NCBI GenBank assembly: GCA_028288485.1
Contig: JAQBNO010000163.1
Location: forward strand, 1 to 64,000
Direction: 5' to 3'
Source of the DNA: Segetibacter sp.
Lineage (GTDB): Bacteria > Bacteroidota > Bacteroidia > Chitinophagales > Chitinophagaceae
Length of the DNA: 64,000 nucleotides
Positions 1 to 9,240 of this stretch are shown in pieces (positions within the stretch are counted from its first letter, which is position 1; each line of letters starts with the position of its first letter). The notes beneath the pieces were generated by a model, which was not told where the DNA came from, ran no database searches, and worked only from the letters and a program-made list of their open reading frames with translations. A program made the position numbers and the translations under genes.

Positions 1-707
1 GCCTGGATGACGAGCATGTCTGCACCACTTTTGGTAACAGCTCCTTTCTCCACTCCTTTTCTTAAAAAAATTGTTTCTGCCGGGTTATATACCAGGTCAT
101 ATAAATAATGCTCATTCCCCAGGGCTTCGTAAGGAATGTCAGGAAAAGAATTAATGTCGGGGTACATTCCTAAAGGCGTAGTATTGATAATGAGCTTGTG
201 CTCCTTAATTACAGCCTGAGTTACCTCGGAATAAGCAAGTTGATTCATACCGGGCCTGCTATTTCTCGAAACAAACAGGAAATCGATATTTAATTTTTGA
301 AGCACGTATTCTACTGCCGCTGCGGCCCCGCCAGTGCCCAATACCAGCGCTTTTGTATGTTCTTTTGAAAGGTGAGGTAGCAAAGATTTTTCAAAACCGA
401 CCACGTCGGTGTTATAGCCTGATAAAGTACCATCCTTAATTTTAATGCAGTTACAAGCGGCCATTTTACTAACTGCGTCGGTACTTTTCGTTAATAAAGG
501 AATTACCTGTTTTTTATACGGAATTGTTACATTAAGACCTTCTAACCCAGGGTTATTTTCAATAAGCGCGAAGAGGTGGTCAATGTTTTCTAATGGAAAG
601 GCATCATAGGAACAATCAACATGTCCTTCCCGCGCAAATTTTTCGGCAAAGAAGGCAGGCGAAAAGGAATGTGATAAAGGATATCCAATTAATCCAAACT
701 TTCGCAT
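1..707 (-). CDS. aroE: Shikimate 5-dehydrogenase (3' end cut by window edge)
   Basis: The protein should reduce 3-dehydroshikimate to shikimate with NADPH, in cytosolic aromatic amino-acid synthesis. The translated minus strand shows the N-terminal substrate motif SHSFSP, then NVTIPYK with the catalytic lysine, GYNTD with the catalytic aspartate, and the dinucleotide loop GTGGAAAA. About 235 residues are visible; the family is usually around 245-290, so only the last part lies outside the window. The start ATG shares one base with the TAA of the upstream phosphosulfolactate synthase gene (TAATG), which suggests translational coupling. The identification is firm; only the C-terminus is missing. 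Confidence 0.95.
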   Translation of the reverse strand, partial: MRKFGLIGYPLSHSFSPAFFAEKFAREGHVDCSYDAFPLENIDHLFALIENNPGLEGLNVTIPYKKQVIPLLTKSTDAVSKMAACNCIKIKDGTLSGYNTDVVGFEKSLLPHLSKEHTKALVLGTGGAAAAVEYVLQKLNIDFLFVSRNSRPGMNQLAYSEVTQAVIKEHKLIINTTPLGMYPDINSFPDIPYEALGNEHYLYDLVYNPAETIFLRKGVEKGAVTKSGADMLVIQ

Positions 708-1477
708 TACATCGTTATTTTATCAAGAAATAGGTCAAAAGTGTCTCCACGTAACCCGATGCGCATTGCCTCAAGAGGGATTATTTCGGTGGGAGCAATA
801 TTGCCTAGGTTAACGTTACAGCCTATTAGTTCAAGAAAGTACAATTGCTGATTTTTTTGCGGCGCTTCCCAGATGATCTTTTCTGCAGGTATTTGAGTAA
901 GAATTTCCTGGACCAGACCTTCCCGTACTTCACCCGTTCCACGGTAGATACCTACGGTGCCTGCTTCCCTTGCCTCTGCAATTACATACGTAGATCCAGC
1001 TTCCAGTTCTGCACGCATTAGTTCAATCCATTTGTAAGGAGGAATAATATGTGCTGCATCTTTGCTTCCAACTTCACTTAGTACCGTTCCGAACTTTGTA
1101 AGTTTTTCGATGTAGCCGCATTTTTCAGCATGAGGGATATTCACAGAACCGTCGCTCACTTCCACATGTTTAATACCATAATCCCTCATCATGGCCACGT
1201 ATGAGTCAAACTCATTCCTAATCAAAAAAGCTTCAAACAGAGTTCCGCCAAAATAAACAGGAATACCTGCTTCCTGGTACACCTCTATTTTAGCACGAAG
1301 ATTTGGAGTAACGAAAGCGGTACCAAAACCAAGCTTTATAATATCAATATGAGGACTACCTACACTTAGAAGATTTTGAGCTTCAGCGATGCTTAAACCC
1401 TTATCCATAATCATCGTTATACCATGCTCTCTCGGCTTAGGTGTTCTTAAAGGTATCTGGCTTAAGTTAAAGTTCAT
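707..1477 (-). CDS. comA: Phosphosulfolactate synthase (ComA family)
   Basis: ComA enzymes add sulfite to phosphoenolpyruvate to give (2R)-phospho-3-sulfolactate, the first step of coenzyme M synthesis in methanogens. The 256-residue length is typical. Family-like motifs are KLGFGTAFV near residue 48, YFGGTLFEAF near 75, VEVSDGSV near 105, EVGSKD, IAEAREAG and NLGNIAPTE near the C-terminus, consistent with a complete TIM barrel. A GGAG lies four bases before the ATG, unusual in this window. The gene is coupled to aroE by a TAATG overlap. Bacteroidota do not make coenzyme M, so a role in sulfonate metabolism, perhaps cysteate for sulfonolipids, is an inference only. Confidence 0.85.
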   Translation of the reverse strand: MNFNLSQIPLRTPKPREHGITMIMDKGLSIAEAQNLLSVGSPHIDIIKLGFGTAFVTPNLRAKIEVYQEAGIPVYFGGTLFEAFLIRNEFDSYVAMMRDYGIKHVEVSDGSVNIPHAEKCGYIEKLTKFGTVLSEVGSKDAAHIIPPYKWIELMRAELEAGSTYVIAEAREAGTVGIYRGTGEVREGLVQEILTQIPAEKIIWEAPQKNQQLYFLELIGCNVNLGNIAPTEIIPLEAMRIGLRGDTFDLFLDKITM

Positions 1478-1626
1478 TTTCTCCGCTAGTTATTATTTTG
1501 TGCACGCAAAAATAGGGATTGAAGGTGAAAGTATAATTTTAGGCTGTCAACCGGGTTACAGGCGTTTTGAAAAGATCAATGCTTTATTTTTGGTCGCATA
1601 TTTGACAACGATTAATAAAATTTTTA

Positions 1627-2139
1627 ATGAAACCATTGTTTTTTCTTCTGATCCTCGCGGTTTTTTCCTTCCCGGCAACGGCGCAACCCGGTACAGGCTC
1701 TACGTCAAATGATACATTGGCCCCTTATCAAAAATCTCCTTATATTCCGTCATTCACCATTCAACAGCCCGACAGTTCCTGGTTTTCGAAGCAGAATCTT
1801 GATACAAAAAAACCAACACTGATCCTATACTTCAGCCCCGATTGCGGCCATTGCCAGTTGGAAACAGAAGCAATTCTAACGAAAATGAAGGATTTAAGTA
1901 ATCTGCAGATCGTAATGATCACCAGCAGGCCGTATCAAGACATGTTAAATTTTGCGAACAATTATAAAATTACCCGCTTTCATGGTATAAAAATCGGCAG
2001 TGATCCTGCGAGATTAATTACGAGGTTTTATGATGTAAAATTTACTCCGTTCTCTGCTTTGTACGATAAAAAAGGGAAACTGGTGAAAGTGTATAAAGAC
2101 GGCATTAATATGGAAGAGTTAATTGCTTTACAAAAATAA
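1627..2139 (+). CDS. Secreted thioredoxin-like (TlpA-type) protein
   Basis: The 170-residue product starts with a cleavable signal peptide (MKPLFFLLILAVFSFPATA) and should act in the periplasm. A thioredoxin fold follows, with the segment LILYFSPDCGHCQLE around residues 66-80. The redox motif is CGHC rather than the CGPC of thioredoxin; CGHC is more typical of oxidising or isomerising disulfide enzymes. The conserved cis-proline region appears as FTPFSALYDKKG. The ATG at 1627 directly precedes the signal peptide, so the start is well supported. The gene is divergent from comA-aroE, sharing a roughly 150-bp upstream region. The substrate is unknown; a TlpA/DUF5106-like thiol-disulfide protein is the best description. 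Confidence 0.8.
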   Translation: MKPLFFLLILAVFSFPATAQPGTGSTSNDTLAPYQKSPYIPSFTIQQPDSSWFSKQNLDTKKPTLILYFSPDCGHCQLETEAILTKMKDLSNLQIVMITSRPYQDMLNFANNYKITRFHGIKIGSDPARLITRFYDVKFTPFSALYDKKGKLVKVYKDGINMEELIALQK

Positions 2140-2647
2140 ACAGTATCAATAATAGTCTTATTCATTAGTTTTAACCCTAATTAATGAATAGTTAATTTGC
2201 CGTTCTCTGCTATAACTTTCGCCCGAATAAAATAAAGATTAGTGCTTTTCTCTCCGATATTGTTAATCGAGCGATACGAATCGTTCGAGCCAGGGTAATT
2301 AGTTTCTCTCCTTTTTCACTTCTCTGCCGACGAAAAAACCACAGGTACAAGGGAGCCCGGCCCGACGGGTACCATGTAGATAAAGTGTTTCTGCCGGAAC
2401 ATAAAGATTCCTGCAAAGTTGACGAAATGCGTCACCTGGAACGATTAGCAAGAAAAAGACAACTACTTGTTTCTTAAAATGTTATCACAATACAACGTAA
2501 ATTACAAGTATAGTTTTTGCAGTAATGTTAGCCTTTGAAACTAGCGAGGAAGAAATATCACTAAAAGTGGTTATAATTGAACCAGCGTGCGTATAGCAGG
2601 TAATACAATTAGAATACATATGTTATTATTTTGTAGAATCCTATACG
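2140..2647. other. Intergenic gap before tamB
   Basis: I see no gene, RNA or clear terminator in these 508 bases. On the plus strand one frame stays open from about 2190 to 2477 without an ATG, ending in a charged stretch (HLERLARKRQLLVS). It could be a decayed fragment or chance. The promoter and leader of tamB must lie here or just inside the annotated start. Confidence 0.5.
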
Positions 2648-5600
2648 TTGTTGGTGCGGCAAATTCGTTTCTTTATTTTTACAAAAATCAAATTCGTCTT
2701 TCTGAAAAAATTTGTAATCATACTGGGTAGAACGGTTTTAAGCTTGATAGCACTGCTACTGCTGCTATGGTTAGTTATTCAAACAGTACCGGTGCAAAAC
2801 TGGATTGTAAAAAAAGTTACGAAACGTTTGTCCAACGACCTTCATACCGAGGTAAAAATCAGGCAGGTGGGCTTTACGTTTTTTAACAGCATGAACCTTG
2901 AAGGCACCCTGGTAAAAGACCTGAATAAAGACACTCTTCTGTATGCCGAACAGGTTAAGCTGAGAATAACCGACTGGTTTTTTTTAAAAAATGAGTTGGT
3001 TTTGAAATATGTGGGCCTTGAAGATGCTTACGTAAATATGTACCGGAAAGATACGACCTGGAACTACCAGTTCCTCGTTGATTACTTTTCCCCGACGAAA
3101 CCTAAAAAAGAGAAGAAAAAAAGCAACTTAAAATTCAACCTTAAAAAACTGGATTTTAAAAACATTGCATTCAAAAAAAATGATCTGTGGGTCGGCACCC
3201 TAATGGAGATCCGGTTAGGAAATATGCAGCTCGACGCCAATGACTTTAATCTTGATGAAAACAAGATCGACATTAAAGAACTTAATCTTGATAAACCTTA
3301 CTTTTCACTATCCGATTTTCCCGGCTTGAGGCCCCCTGTTGTTAAGAAGAAAAAAGAGAAACCGGACACGGCAATGTATTTTAATGAGGGAGACTTGAAA
3401 TTAACCGTTAATAGAGTTACTGTTAAAAACGGTTCTTATCAAAATTTAAAACCGTTAGACCGCGGTCCCTATCCATATTTTGATGCGCTTTATTTAAAGT
3501 TTGATAAGATCAATGGGTCGCTTTCAAATGTCAGCTTTCTAAAAGATACTATCAAAGCAAATATTGATCTTGCAGCAAAAGAAAGAAGTGGGTTAGATCT
3601 GCGTAAATTTAAAACCAGCTTCAAACTTACCCCGCAAATAATGGAGTTTGCAAAACTTTCATTAGTTACTCCAAAAAGCCGCCTTCAGAATTATTTTGCA
3701 ATGAGGTTTTCCGACTTTAACGAAGATTTCAAAAACTTTGTTGAAAAGGTGTCGATGGATGTGAATTTTAATAATACCGAAATCAATAGCGACGACCTTG
3801 CTTATTTTGTTCCGGCCGCAAAAACCTGGAAGAAAAGCTTATCAATTTCAGGGCACGGGAAGGGAACGGTTGGAAACATTGCCGTAAAAAAACTTTTTGC
3901 CAGGGCGGGTAACAACACGGTGGTTAGCGGCGATATTTCGATGGTTGGCTTGCCCGATATTAATAAAACCCTGATCGATTTTCAATCAGGAAACATACAA
4001 ACGACTTACCGGGATGCTGTGTTATTTATTCCGGCAATCGGTAAGGTAGAGGTTCCATCGTTATCAAGCCTGGGTGACGTGAAATTCAAAGGAAACTTTA
4101 AAGGCACCATTTCGAAGTTCGCCACCAATGGAAATTTCAGCACGAACCTTGGGGCAATTAGCGCTAACGTGCTAATGGAACTACCGGCTAAAGGGCCCTC
4201 GATATACAGCGGCCGTGTGGTTACACCCAAATTTAACCTCGGAAGATTCCTGGCAATAAAAGACATGGGCACCCTGTCGTTCGACGGGTCGGTTAAAGGC
4301 GTAGGATTAAGCCTAAGCACATTAAGAACTACCGTGACGGGCAACATCGGACAGTTAAACTTTAAAGATTATACCTATAAAATGATCAACGTTGAAGGAA
4401 CATTTCAACGTAAACAATTTGATGGAACTGTAAAAATTGATGATGAAAACCTGAATTTTTTTACAACGGTAAAAATGGATTTCAGAAACGCCCAACCGCA
4501 GTACAATGTGTTGGGTGACCTTGCCAACAGCAACTTCCAGAAATTGAATTTATATAACAAACACCTGGAAATAAGCGGCTTGTTTGACCTTAACTTCAGC
4601 GGAAATAACATTGACCAGTTTCTTGGCTCTGTAAAAGTGTACAACGCAAACCTAGTGCAGGACAGTGTCCAACTAAACTTTGATTCTCTTAGTCTTCAAT
4701 CCCACTTCGAAGGCAAACGCAGAACACTATCATTAACCAGTAACGAATTTGAAGCTTCAGTTGAAGGAGAATACAATATCCTGGGCTTGCCAAATACATT
4801 CCAGACTTTTTTACACAAATACTATCCTGCTTATATCAACAAACCCCGCCAGCTGGCAAAAGACCAGGAATTTAACTTTATCGTAAACACGAAAAATATT
4901 GAAGGCTATACGCTTCTTTTTAATAAGGATCTGAGAGGTTTCAGTAACAGTAGCATTACGGGAACTATCAATACCGTTGATACCGTTTTTGAACTCAATG
5001 CCGACGTTCCCGAATTTTCTTTAAAGAAAAACAGGTTTAATAATATCAGCTTTAACGGTAGAGGGAACCTGGATGTATTACAGTTGAATGGAACAATAGA
5101 GAACATCTGGATAAGTGACAGCTCAGGCTTTCCGAATACCACAATTAATATTCTATCTCAAAAAGACCTGTCGAGAATCAGTATTAAGACAAAGGCAAAT
5201 AATACTTTGAATGAGCTCAACCTTAATGCTGATCTGACCACCTTTTCCGACGGTATAAAAATTAAATTCAATCCTTCTGATTTTGTCATTAATGACAAAA
5301 GATGGGTGCTGGAAAAAGAAGGAGAAATTGTGGTGCGGAAAAACTTTGTTTCTGCCGACAATGTACGGTTCAGACAAAACGATCAACTGATCGAAGTTAG
5401 AACCACCTATGACGAAGAGTTTGACAAAACAAATCTCCTCGTGAGTTTACAAAACCTGAATATTGGCGACTTCTCTCCGCTGGTTACAAAAAATCCTCGC
5501 CTGGAAGGTCTTGCTTCAGGCCAGGTTATTATGAGCGATTTTTTTGGAAAGTTTAAAATTGATGCAGACCTTAAAGCCGACCAGTTTAGGATAGACAACG

Positions 5601-7495
5601 ATTCGGTAGGCCTGGTAAATATAAAAGGAAACTATAATAGCCTAAACGGGAAGATTGGCTTTAATGTAGTTTCAACAAATGATCTATACAATTTTATTGC
5701 CGACGGTAGTTACGATCTGAAAGACTCGCTAGGTACTCCCCTGCTAACTTCTATTAAATTAGATAACACTAAAATAAATATTGTAAACAAGTTCTTAAAC
5801 ACCATTTTCACCAATATCCAGGGACTGGCAACGGGTGAACTGCAAATAAACGGAAATCCTAAAAGCCCTGACCTTTTAGGAACGGTGAAATTAACGAAAG
5901 GAAGCCTGGTGGTGAATTTTACTAAAGTGGAATACCGTATTGATTCTGCCGTTTTTGTATTTTCTCCCACCGGTATTGATTTTGGCCGGTTTAACATTAG
6001 GGACAAATTTGGAAACACAGGTAATGTGTCGGGCAAACTGTTCCAGCGCCAGTTTAAAAACGTACGTTACGATTTTGATATCACTTCAAACCGGTTACTG
6101 GTAATAGATACAAAGGCCAACGACAATAGCCAGTTTTACGGAACTGCTACCTGTAAAGCTGCAATGAGTATTACTGGTCCCCAGGAAAACATGCACATGT
6201 CTATTGCGGCCGAACCTGTTGACAGTTCGCATATCTACATTCCGACAACTACAGCGCGTGAAAGCGCAGATGCCGATTTCATAGTTTTTAAGCAATATGG
6301 AACTGAAATGAAAGCACAGGCCCTTGCAAGTGAGTCAAATGTAGTTGTCGACCTGGACTTAACCGCAAACCCGCTAGCAAAAATTGATGTGATTTTAGAC
6401 CCTGTAACGGGTGATATTATAAAGGCAAACGGAAACGGGCGGTTAAGAATTCATGCAGGAACAGTTGATGCGCTTACGATAAAAGGAAGATATGAAGTTC
6501 AAAAAGGAAGTTATGATTTCAATTTCCAGTCGTTTATTAAGAAGCCATTTATTTTAAGAGAAGAGGCGAATAGTTTTATAGAATGGAACGGTGATCCTTA
6601 TGATGCAAAAATCCAGGTGGAAGCGTTATACATTGCAGAAAATGTACGACTCGGAGATCTGGTTGGCGGACAGAATTTAAGCGGAAATATACAGGGATAC
6701 CAGGGAGATGTATATGTAATTGCAAACATCAGCGGCAACCTCACACATCCAAGTATTCATTTTCAGATCGATTTCCCTGCTGGCGAACAGGTAAAAAACG
6801 ATGAAACTTTCAACCAGTTTTTAACCAAGCTGGAGAAGGATGATAATGAAATGCTGAAACAGGTAACTTACCTCATCGTTTTTGGCTCCTTTGCCCCATA
6901 CGGTGAAGGAAGAAATATTGGAACTAACTTTACCACATTAGGTGTAAACACCATTTCTGAAATGATCTCGAAGCAGGTAGATAATCTGGTTTCAAATGTT
7001 TTATACAGGATCACCGGTGATCGAAGTTTACAGTTTGATGTTAGTACCACCTCTTATAACAGCAGTAATTTGTTTGCCGGAAATGTTACTGCAACTAATG
7101 CGATCGACCGCACCAAAGTAAACTTCAAACTTGGCAAAAGTCTCTTTAATAATAAGGTCGTGGTAACCTTTGGTGGTGATCTTGATTTTAGAATGGGCAG
7201 TAATACCGCCACCTCGCAACAATTAGGAAACCTTCAATGGCTGCCCGATTTAACGGTAGAAATCATTCTCACAAAAGATCGTAAAGTAAGAGCTATCGTT
7301 TTCAGCCGCAATAACCTCGATATTACTGCCGGTGCAGTTGGTCGCAGAAGCCGCCAGGGAGCAAGTATCTCTTACCGGAAAGATTTCGAAAGAATTCTTG
7401 GTAAACCAAAGGAGGAAAGTAACACGATCCCCGCCCCTGTTGCCTCTCCCGCTACACTTACCAAGAATGAAGAAGAAAAAACCAGGGAAGAATAA
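2648..7495 (+). CDS. tamB: Translocation/assembly module protein TamB
   Basis: TamB is a large inner-membrane-anchored periplasmic protein that works with a TamA-type outer-membrane protein in envelope biogenesis and possibly lipid transport. The 1615-residue product has an N-terminal basic region and one membrane anchor (LSLIALLLLLWLVIQTV, near residues 32-48). About 1,200 residues of repetitive beta-rich sequence follow, and then the conserved C-terminal TamB domain with many DFN, GxG and beta-strand repeats to about residue 1570. The C-terminus is a short charged tail. The start is uncertain: no in-frame ATG precedes the anchor, so translation must begin at TTG 2648 or 2651 or GTG 2654. 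The partner tamL lies about 35 kb downstream, not next to it as tamA-tamB in enterobacteria. Confidence 0.9.
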   Translation: MLVRQIRFFIFTKIKFVFLKKFVIILGRTVLSLIALLLLLWLVIQTVPVQNWIVKKVTKRLSNDLHTEVKIRQVGFTFFNSMNLEGTLVKDLNKDTLLYAEQVKLRITDWFFLKNELVLKYVGLEDAYVNMYRKDTTWNYQFLVDYFSPTKPKKEKKKSNLKFNLKKLDFKNIAFKKNDLWVGTLMEIRLGNMQLDANDFNLDENKIDIKELNLDKPYFSLSDFPGLRPPVVKKKKEKPDTAMYFNEGDLKLTVNRVTVKNGSYQNLKPLDRGPYPYFDALYLKFDKINGSLSNVSFLKDTIKANIDLAAKERSGLDLRKFKTSFKLTPQIMEFAKLSLVTPKSRLQNYFAMRFSDFNEDFKNFVEKVSMDVNFNNTEINSDDLAYFVPAAKTWKKSLSISGHGKGTVGNIAVKKLFARAGNNTVVSGDISMVGLPDINKTLIDFQSGNIQTTYRDAVLFIPAIGKVEVPSLSSLGDVKFKGNFKGTISKFATNGNFSTNLGAISANVLMELPAKGPSIYSGRVVTPKFNLGRFLAIKDMGTLSFDGSVKGVGLSLSTLRTTVTGNIGQLNFKDYTYKMINVEGTFQRKQFDGTVKIDDENLNFFTTVKMDFRNAQPQYNVLGDLANSNFQKLNLYNKHLEISGLFDLNFSGNNIDQFLGSVKVYNANLVQDSVQLNFDSLSLQSHFEGKRRTLSLTSNEFEASVEGEYNILGLPNTFQTFLHKYYPAYINKPRQLAKDQEFNFIVNTKNIEGYTLLFNKDLRGFSNSSITGTINTVDTVFELNADVPEFSLKKNRFNNISFNGRGNLDVLQLNGTIENIWISDSSGFPNTTINILSQKDLSRISIKTKANNTLNELNLNADLTTFSDGIKIKFNPSDFVINDKRWVLEKEGEIVVRKNFVSADNVRFRQNDQLIEVRTTYDEEFDKTNLLVSLQNLNIGDFSPLVTKNPRLEGLASGQVIMSDFFGKFKIDADLKADQFRIDNDSVGLVNIKGNYNSLNGKIGFNVVSTNDLYNFIADGSYDLKDSLGTPLLTSIKLDNTKINIVNKFLNTIFTNIQGLATGELQINGNPKSPDLLGTVKLTKGSLVVNFTKVEYRIDSAVFVFSPTGIDFGRFNIRDKFGNTGNVSGKLFQRQFKNVRYDFDITSNRLLVIDTKANDNSQFYGTATCKAAMSITGPQENMHMSIAAEPVDSSHIYIPTTTARESADADFIVFKQYGTEMKAQALASESNVVVDLDLTANPLAKIDVILDPVTGDIIKANGNGRLRIHAGTVDALTIKGRYEVQKGSYDFNFQSFIKKPFILREEANSFIEWNGDPYDAKIQVEALYIAENVRLGDLVGGQNLSGNIQGYQGDVYVIANISGNLTHPSIHFQIDFPAGEQVKNDETFNQFLTKLEKDDNEMLKQVTYLIVFGSFAPYGEGRNIGTNFTTLGVNTISEMISKQVDNLVSNVLYRITGDRSLQFDVSTTSYNSSNLFAGNVTATNAIDRTKVNFKLGKSLFNNKVVVTFGGDLDFRMGSNTATSQQLGNLQWLPDLTVEIILTKDRKVRAIVFSRNNLDITAGAVGRRSRQGASISYRKDFERILGKPKEESNTIPAPVASPATLTKNEEEKTREE

Positions 7496-7534
7496 TAAAT
7501 CCTAAAAGGTAGCTTAGAACGCCGGTAAAAGATC

Positions 7535-7565
7535 TTACAGTTGAAGTGTGCGACGCAACACTGTC
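7535..7565 (+). repeat. Dispersed intergenic repeat, copy 1
   Basis: This copy of the ~25-bp family reads AAGTGTGCGACGCAAC in its core. It lies in the gap after tamB, in inverted orientation to copy 2 at 7668, with a long hairpin between them. Confidence 0.6.
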
Positions 7566-7614
7566 GAAAAAAGCATTCGAGCCCACCCCCAAAGCTTTTC
7601 CTTATTCTTAAGAA

Positions 7615-7666
7615 AAAGCTGGTGAAAGCATATTTTGTTACCAACAATATCGCTTCCACCAGCTTT
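7615..7666. repeat. Long imperfect hairpin after tamB
   Basis: The arms AAAGCTGGTGAAAGC (7615-7629) and GCTTCCACCAGCTTT (7652-7666) pair at 14 of 15 positions, and the loop itself contains a weaker inverted repeat. There is no T-run behind it on either strand, so it is not a standard intrinsic terminator. It may still protect the 3' end of tamB or ribBA mRNA. Confidence 0.6.
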
Positions 7667-7667
7667 G

Positions 7668-7687
7668 GTTGTGTCACTCACTTGTAC
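7668..7687 (-). repeat. Dispersed intergenic repeat, copy 2
   Basis: On the minus strand this reads GTACAAGTGAGTGACACAAC. The same 20-mer recurs at 16003-16028 (minus), 32775-32802 (plus) and 53632-53658 (plus), always between genes. Confidence 0.75.
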
Positions 7688-7820
7688 AGGCCGTAAATAT
7701 ATTCAACAAAAACGCACAACAAACAGAATTCAATTTTCAATACTCAATTTCACATTCCTACCTCTTACTTCCTAAATCTTCCTTCCTAATTCCCAAATTT
7801 CTAAATTTCTTACTCTCCAC

Positions 7821-9029
7821 TCACAAAATATCATTCAGGATCTCATGCCCCATCTTATCGCGCTTTGTCTGCAAATACTTCTCATTATGCGGGTTCGACT
7901 TTACTTCTATCGGAATAATGTCAACAATTTCAAGACCGTAACCTTTTAATCCTGCTCTTTTTTTCGGATTGTTACTCATTAACCTCATCCGGGTAACATC
8001 AAGATGTCGTAAAATTTGTGCACCTATGCCGTAGTCTCTTTCGTCGGTTCCAAAACCCAGGTGAATATTTGCCTGAACGGTGTCCATTCCTTCTTCCTGC
8101 AGTTTATATGCCTTCAGTTTATTTACGAGGCCAATTCCACGTCCTTCCTGGTTCATATACAAGATCACCCCCCTGCCCTCATCTTCTACCATCTTCATAG
8201 CTTTATGCAGTTGCTCGCCGCAATCGCAGCGAAGACTTCCCAAAATATCGCCGGTAAAACAACTACTATGAACCCGGGTAAGTATTGCATCTCCTTTTTG
8301 CCAATCTCCTTTAATTAATGCAAGGTGTTCCCTTTGTGTAGTTTTTTCTTTAAACGCCACCAGTTTAAAAGTCCCATATTTTGTCGGCATTTCAACCCTT
8401 ACAATTTCCTCGATCAACGAATCTTTTTTGAGCCGATACTCTATCAGGTCTTTAATCGAAACAACTTTTAGATTAAACTTTTTCGCAATTTCCTCTAATT
8501 GCGGCAGTCGCGCCATTGTACCATCTTCATTCATTATTTCTACCAAAACCCCTGCAGGCTCAAACCCTGCCAAACGTGCAAGATCAATAGCAGCTTCAGT
8601 ATGACCGGTCCTTCTTAATACCCCACCTTTTTTAGCTCTTAACGGGAAAATATGCCCCGGTCTTCCAAGGTCTTTAGGTTTGGTCTGCGGGTCAACCAAA
8701 GCCTGTATTGTTTTTGCCCTGTCGTGGGTAGAAATGCCCGTAGTGCATCCATGACCCAGCAGGTCGACCGAAACGGTAAAAGGAGTTTCATGGAGAGAAG
8801 TATTACTATTGACCATGAGTTCAAGTCCAAGTTCATCGCACCTGTCTTCAATAAGAGGTACGCAAATTAGTCCCCTTCCCTCCCTGCTCATAAAATTAAT
8901 AACTTCAGGAGTAACCATTTTAGCTGCTATAATAAAGTCTCCTTCATTCTCTCTATCCTCGTCATCCACCACAATTACCATTTTACCCTGGCGGATGTCT
9001 TCAATTGCACTATCAATAGAATCTAACAT
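7821..9029 (-). CDS. ribBA: Bifunctional DHBP synthase / GTP cyclohydrolase II
   Basis: This cytosolic enzyme supplies both precursors of riboflavin: 3,4-dihydroxy-2-butanone 4-phosphate from ribulose 5-phosphate, and the pyrimidine from GTP. The N-terminal RibB domain (about 1-200) carries [22 protein letters not shown] and [13 protein letters not shown]. The C-terminal RibA domain (about 205-400) has the zinc-cysteine cluster [18 protein letters not shown] and the motif NQEGRGIGL. The 402-residue length is standard. I chose the ATG at 9029 ([13 protein letters not shown]) because it matches the usual N-terminus; an upstream extension of the frame to 9200 has no family likeness. No FMN riboswitch was recognised upstream. 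The gene is divergent from the TonB receptor. Confidence 0.95.
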   Translation of the reverse strand: MLDSIDSAIEDIRQGKMVIVVDDEDRENEGDFIIAAKMVTPEVINFMSREGRGLICVPLIEDRCDELGLELMVNSNTSLHETPFTVSVDLLGHGCTTGISTHDRAKTIQALVDPQTKPKDLGRPGHIFPLRAKKGGVLRRTGHTEAAIDLARLAGFEPAGVLVEIMNEDGTMARLPQLEEIAKKFNLKVVSIKDLIEYRLKKDSLIEEIVRVEMPTKYGTFKLVAFKEKTTQREHLALIKGDWQKGDAILTRVHSSCFTGDILGSLRCDCGEQLHKAMKMVEDEGRGVILYMNQEGRGIGLVNKLKAYKLQEEGMDTVQANIHLGFGTDERDYGIGAQILRHLDVTRMRLMSNNPKKRAGLKGYGLEIVDIIPIEVKSNPHNEKYLQTKRDKMGHEILNDIL

Positions 9030-9055
9030 AAATCGAATTTTAGCAAAATTACGTT

Positions 9056-9084
9056 CAAAGATTTTAAACTTTAAAATATAACAA
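9056..9084 (-). promoter_or_regulatory. Possible Bacteroidetes-type promoter of ribBA
   Basis: On the minus strand a TTG (9082-9084) is followed after 18 bases by AATCTTTG (9056-9063). This is one mismatch from the Bacteroidetes -7 consensus TAnnTTTG, about 27 bases before the ribBA start. Confidence 0.35.
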
Positions 9085-9240
9085 GTTGGGATGAATAAGG
9101 GTTCACTTTTACATGTTTTTGCCTTTTTTAATGCAGCATTCCCCCGTTTGAAACTGCCTAAGCAGTTACAATTTGTTAACATACTGGTGAATGCGTTCAA
9201 CTTTTATTTGTTTTCTTTGCACACGAAAAATTACTTTTTT

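Larger units (their letters stand above)
7496..7820. other. Convergent gap between tamB and ribBA with repeats and hairpin
   Basis: The gap separates two convergent genes. It holds two inverted copies of the dispersed repeat and a 15-bp-armed hairpin (7615-7666), and ends in a pyrimidine-rich low-complexity stretch at about 7730-7815. I see no coding sequence. Confidence 0.6.

Noticed and set aside
1389-1712. Plus-strand open frame across the comA 5' end and the thioredoxin gene start
   Set aside because: It runs antisense through comA and out of frame through a well-supported signal peptide; no family likeness.
2210-2416. Minus-strand open frame of 68 codons in the gap before tamB
   Set aside because: No recognisable motif and very basic composition; an equally long startless frame exists on the other strand.
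9030-9240. Possible FMN riboswitch upstream of ribBA
   Set aside because: The conserved RFN-element sequences were not found by eye; only a promoter-like sequence is visible.
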